Shown here piece by piece: positions 5,688 through 8,023 of a stretch of 8,023 nt of DNA. A model generated the notes under the pieces. The model had not been told where the DNA came from, ran no database searches, and was given only the letters and a program-made list of their open reading frames with translations. Origin of the DNA: CALFXN01 sp964451935 (lineage in GTDB: Bacteria; Synergistota; Synergistia; Synergistales; Aminobacteriaceae); NCBI GenBank assembly GCA_964451935.1, contig CAYVKE010000133.1:1-8023 (forward strand). Reading direction: 5' to 3'. The position numbers and the translations under genes are program-made. Each line of letters begins with the position of its first letter. The first letter of the stretch is position 1.

Positions 5688-6707
5688 GTGCTGACGGAGC
5701 GACAACTGGAAATCGTCCTCGCCGTCGTGTATGAGTATATACGATCGGGGGAGCCCGCGGGGTCCCGCACGATCTCGAAAAAATACCTGCGGGGGTGCAG
5801 CCCCGCGACGATCCGCAACGAAATGTCGGACCTTGAGGAACTCGGGTTTTTCTCCCAGTTGCATACATCTTCGGGGCGTCTTCCGACGTCCCGCGCGTAC
5901 AGGGTCTATGTCGATTCGATCATGCAGCGGAAGCGGCAGGAGATCTCCGAGGCGGAGCTTCTGAGGGGCGATATCAAAAGCCAGAAGCTGGGGATCGAGT
6001 CGTTGCTTTCCCATGTGACACAGCTGCTTGGCCGCATGACGCGCTATGTCGGCGTCGCGGCGGTCTCGTCGCTTGAAAGCGCCGAAATCCAGAAGGTCAG
6101 CTTCATTCCGCTCGGCGGGAATACGGCGCTTCTTCTCATCGTTCTTACGGGAGGACTGGTGCATCACACGAACGTCGCCTTCCCCTGCGAGATGCGTCCC
6201 GATACGCTGGACGAGCTGGCCCGGCGGATCAACTCCGTCGCGCTGGGACGCCCGTGGAGCCAGGTTCGGACCGTCCTGCACGATTATGTCCTCGAAGGAC
6301 TCGAACGGTACTCCGAATTGTGCCGTTCCGCCCTTGCGCAGATGGACTCGTCCCTCTGCGAGCATAATTACCGGGTGTATATCGGAGGGGCGCAGAATAT
6401 CCTCTCCCTGCCCGATTTTCAGGATATCGCGAAGCTGCAGGCGGTTCTGTCGCTTCTGGAGGAAGAAAAAGCGCTCGCGAAAATGGTGGAGAAGTGCGCG
6501 ATTTCCGGAAGCATGAGCGTCACGATCGGAGAGGAAAACCAGGAGGAACTGAAAGAATGCTCGATGGTCCTCGTGCCGACCGTTACGGCGGGACAGAAAA
6601 CGGTCCTTGGCCTTATCGGCCCGCTCCGAATGGACTACGAGCGATCGATATCGGTTCTCGAGTCCGTGGCGGAATCCCTCGAAGAATCTCTTGAAGAATC
6701 CCTGTAA
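5688..6707 (+). CDS. hrcA: Heat-inducible transcription repressor HrcA
   Basis: Role: repressor that binds CIRCE operators of chaperone operons. Seen: 339 residues from the GTG at 5688, the normal HrcA length. The winged-helix N-terminus has LTERQLEIVLAVVYEYIRSGEPAGSRTIS in its first 30 residues, then SPATIRNEMSDLEELGFFSQLHTSSGRLPTSRAYRVYVD (38-76), the family hallmark. The middle contains the GAF-like domain and the dimerisation insert, and the end has a conserved LGLIGPLRMDYER segment. Start: GTG 5688 has AAGGGGG 8 nt upstream and gives the family N-terminus. An in-frame ATG at 5610 lies before the predicted transcription start and would read through CIRCE, so I reject it. Odd: the C-terminus ends ESLEESLEESL, a short tetrapeptide repeat. 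It is first in the hrcA-grpE-dnaK operon. Confidence 0.96.
   Translation: MLTERQLEIVLAVVYEYIRSGEPAGSRTISKKYLRGCSPATIRNEMSDLEELGFFSQLHTSSGRLPTSRAYRVYVDSIMQRKRQEISEAELLRGDIKSQKLGIESLLSHVTQLLGRMTRYVGVAAVSSLESAEIQKVSFIPLGGNTALLLIVLTGGLVHHTNVAFPCEMRPDTLDELARRINSVALGRPWSQVRTVLHDYVLEGLERYSELCRSALAQMDSSLCEHNYRVYIGGAQNILSLPDFQDIAKLQAVLSLLEEEKALAKMVEKCAISGSMSVTIGEENQEELKECSMVLVPTVTAGQKTVLGLIGPLRMDYERSISVLESVAESLEESLEESL
6671..6704 (+). repeat. Short imperfect tandem repeat at the hrcA 3' end (EESL units)
   Basis: The last codons of hrcA repeat a 12-nt unit, GAAGAATCTCTT then GAAGAATCCCTG, preceded by the related GAATCCCTC, encoding ESL-EESL-EESL. It looks like a small in-frame duplication that lengthens an acidic tail beyond the conserved domain. 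No function is evident. Confidence 0.6.
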
Positions 6708-6721
6708 GGAGGAAGTCACTT

Positions 6722-7315
6722 ATGAACGATCTGGAAAAAGACGCTCCCTGCGGAGCGTCGGAGGAAGCATTTGACGCCGCCGTTTCCCGCGCTCCGAACG
6801 CCGCGCCGCCGGAATCCGGCGATGACGTGCGCGATGCCGAAAATGAAGCGCTGCGTGAAGAACTGGAAACCCTGAAGCGGGAGAAAGAGGAATTCCGGTC
6901 CGTCGCGCTCGAAGCGAAGGCCGATCTGTACAACTACAGAACCCGGACGGAACGCGAACGGGAAAAACTCAGAAAGTCCATCGCCGCCGACAAGGCCGCG
7001 GCGTTTCTCCCGGTCCTCGATAACCTCGACAGGGTGCTGCAGGTTTCGGAAGGCGCGGACGTGGTTTCCGTCCTCAAGGGTGTGTCCATGGTCCGGGAGC
7101 AGTTTCTCTCGGTGATTCTCGACATGGGGATCGAACGCGTCGAGACGGTCGGGAAGCATTTCGATCCCGTCCGCCACGAGGCCGTTTCCACGGAACCCGT
7201 CGCCGAAGAGGAACGGGATGGGGTCATTCTGGAGGAGTACCTTCCCGGCTATGCCGCTGAGGAACGCATTCTCCGGCCCGCCCGCGTGCGCGTTGGAACA
7301 TACCGGAAGGAATAG
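6722..7315 (+). CDS. grpE: Nucleotide exchange factor GrpE
   Basis: Role: co-chaperone that releases ADP from DnaK in the cytoplasmic Hsp70 cycle. Seen: 197 residues. An acidic, Pro/Ala-rich disordered N-terminus (1-35) leads into a long charged coiled coil (about 36-95; EALREELETLKREKEEFRS). Then come NYRTRTEREREKLRKS (71-86), FLPVLDNLDRVL (95-106) and the C-terminal beta domain with HFDPVRHEAVSTEP (146-159) and ILRPARVRVGTYRKE. It is a complete, ordinary family member. Start: the ATG at 6722 has AAGGAGG (6706-6712) overlapping the hrcA stop, with 14 nt between the genes, so it is clearly in the same operon. Regulation would come through the CIRCE upstream of hrcA. Confidence 0.95.
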   Translation: MNDLEKDAPCGASEEAFDAAVSRAPNAAPPESGDDVRDAENEALREELETLKREKEEFRSVALEAKADLYNYRTRTEREREKLRKSIAADKAAAFLPVLDNLDRVLQVSEGADVVSVLKGVSMVREQFLSVILDMGIERVETVGKHFDPVRHEAVSTEPVAEEERDGVILEEYLPGYAAEERILRPARVRVGTYRKE

Positions 7316-7317
7316 GT

Positions 7318-7397
7318 CCCGGAGCGTCGGGCGCCGCAATCCGGGAAAATGGAAATTCATCGGGTCCGTTCCGCGAACGAAGGGCGACGGAAGCCCG
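7318..7397 (+). other. Two candidate RNA hairpins in the grpE-dnaK gap
   Basis: The 110-nt gap (7316-7425) has no CIRCE and no convincing promoter. It can form a 6-bp hairpin (CCCGGA 7318-7323 with TCCGGG 7340-7345, followed by AAAA). A second, longer one pairs CGGGTCCGT at 7361-7369 with ACGGA (7387-7391) and CCCG (7394-7397) with a 2-nt bulge, about 9 bp in all. Neither has a T-tract, so these are not terminators. They could be processing or stability elements that set DnaK apart from HrcA and GrpE, or chance structures in GC-rich DNA. Confidence 0.3.
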
Positions 7398-7425
7398 TAT
7401 TCGAAGATGACGAGGTGAACGTTTT

Positions 7426-8023
7426 ATGCCGAAAGTGGTAGGAATCGATCTTGGAACAACAAACAGCTGCATCGCCGTTCAGGAAGGCGACAACGTCACG
7501 ATTATTCCCAATACCGAAGGAATGCGGACGACTCCGTCCGTGGTCGCATTCACCAAGGAGGGCGAGCGGCTCGTCGGCCAGCTCGCGAAGCGTCAGGCCA
7601 TCGTGAACCCGGAGCGCACCATAATATCCATCAAGCGCGACATGGGGACCGACAGGACTGTCGCCATCGACGGGAAGAAGCATACGCCGCAGGAGATCTC
7701 CTCGATGATCCTGCAAAAGCTCAAGCGGGACGCGGAAGATTATCTCGGCGAGCCGGTCCGACAGGCCGTCATCACCGTCCCCGCGTACTTCACGGACGCG
7801 CAGCGCCAGGCGACCAAGGACGCGGGAACGATCGCGGGGCTCGAAGTGCTTCGGATCATCAACGAGCCGACCGCCGCGTGCCTTGCCTACGGAGAGAACA
7901 AACAGGGGGAACACAAGATCCTGGTGTTCGATCTCGGCGGCGGGACGTTCGACGTCTCGATCCTCGACGTGGGCGAGAGCGTGTTCGACGACGACTTTTC
8001 GACGGCCGAGGCCCCCAGCTTCC
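7426..8023 (+). CDS. dnaK: Molecular chaperone DnaK (Hsp70), 5' part, runs off the window
   Basis: Role: ATP-dependent chaperone. Seen: an open frame of 199 codons from the ATG at 7426 with no stop before the window end, covering part of the nucleotide-binding domain. Motifs are MPKVVGIDLGTTNSCIAV (phosphate-1 loop), TTPSVVAF (35-42), ITVPAYFTDAQRQATKDAG (116-134), RIINEPTAACLAYG (143-156) and ILVFDLGGGTFDVSIL (165-180, phosphate-2). GAGGTGA at 7412-7418 lies 7 nt upstream and supports the start. Odd: after VGESVF (to residue 187) the family continues EV.AT.GDN.LGGDDF, but here the frame reads DDDFSTAEAPSF to the window edge. The last 12 codons (7987-8022) therefore do not look like DnaK. This may be a real divergence, but an assembly join or sequence error near an end is more likely. 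Confidence 0.93.
   Translation, partial: MPKVVGIDLGTTNSCIAVQEGDNVTIIPNTEGMRTTPSVVAFTKEGERLVGQLAKRQAIVNPERTIISIKRDMGTDRTVAIDGKKHTPQEISSMILQKLKRDAEDYLGEPVRQAVITVPAYFTDAQRQATKDAGTIAGLEVLRIINEPTAACLAYGENKQGEHKILVFDLGGGTFDVSILDVGESVFDDDFSTAEAPSF

Noticed and set aside
5631..6719. 362-codon open frame antisense to hrcA
   Set aside because: It is the complement of an unmistakable HrcA, with Arg/His-rich low-complexity translation and no recognisable domain.
1..8023. tRNA or rRNA genes, CRISPR array, insertion sequences, phage or toxin-antitoxin genes
   Set aside because: I looked on both strands for repeats with regular spacers, transposase-like frames and RNA-gene hallmarks and saw none; the window is accounted for by housekeeping genes.

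Overview
This is a GC-rich bacterial chromosome segment that reads almost entirely as housekeeping genes. The closest overall fit by protein style is a Synergistota-like or clostridial-type anaerobe: a two-subunit 2-oxoacid:ferredoxin oxidoreductase, a CIRCE-controlled hrcA-grpE-dnaK locus, and a dihydroteroate-synthase variant with an N-terminal extra domain. The phylum is an inference from the flavour of the proteins, not a measured placement. I see no mobile elements, tRNA or rRNA genes, CRISPR array or phage genes.

Layout. (1) Positions 44-220, minus strand: a 58-residue zinc-ribbon protein too short for ordinary ORF lists, divergent from (2) korA-korB (390-2983, plus), whose coding regions overlap by 4 nt. 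The 169-nt gap between 220 and 390 holds a candidate promoter for each direction. (3) A strong hairpin with a T-run on the minus strand (about 3027-3077) separates korB from the convergent minus-strand operon. (4) That operon reads histidine phosphatase (5536-4892), folP (4901-3597), folK (3600-3109), each overlapping the next. (5) Divergent from it is the heat-shock operon hrcA (5688-6707), grpE (6722-7315), dnaK (from 7426, running off the window). It is preceded by a sigma-A-type promoter with TTGACA and an extended -10, and by a recognisable, slightly degenerate CIRCE operator at 5640-5666.

How the genes work together. KorAB would oxidise 2-oxoacids to acyl-CoA with reduction of ferredoxin. 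FolK and FolP carry out consecutive steps of dihydropteroate synthesis, and the phosphatase co-transcribed with them is a plausible but unproven candidate for a pterin-phosphate step. HrcA represses its own operon through CIRCE, and GrpE and DnaK form the Hsp70 chaperone and its nucleotide exchange factor.

Points worth a second look: KorB has Gln where related enzymes have the third cysteine ligand of their [4Fe-4S] cluster; the true start of FolP is uncertain and a hairpin plus an 8-T run lies in the disputed stretch; the last 12 or so codons of the DnaK reading frame stop resembling DnaK; and the grpE-dnaK gap can fold into two hairpins. I did not find a convincing undescribed system here.
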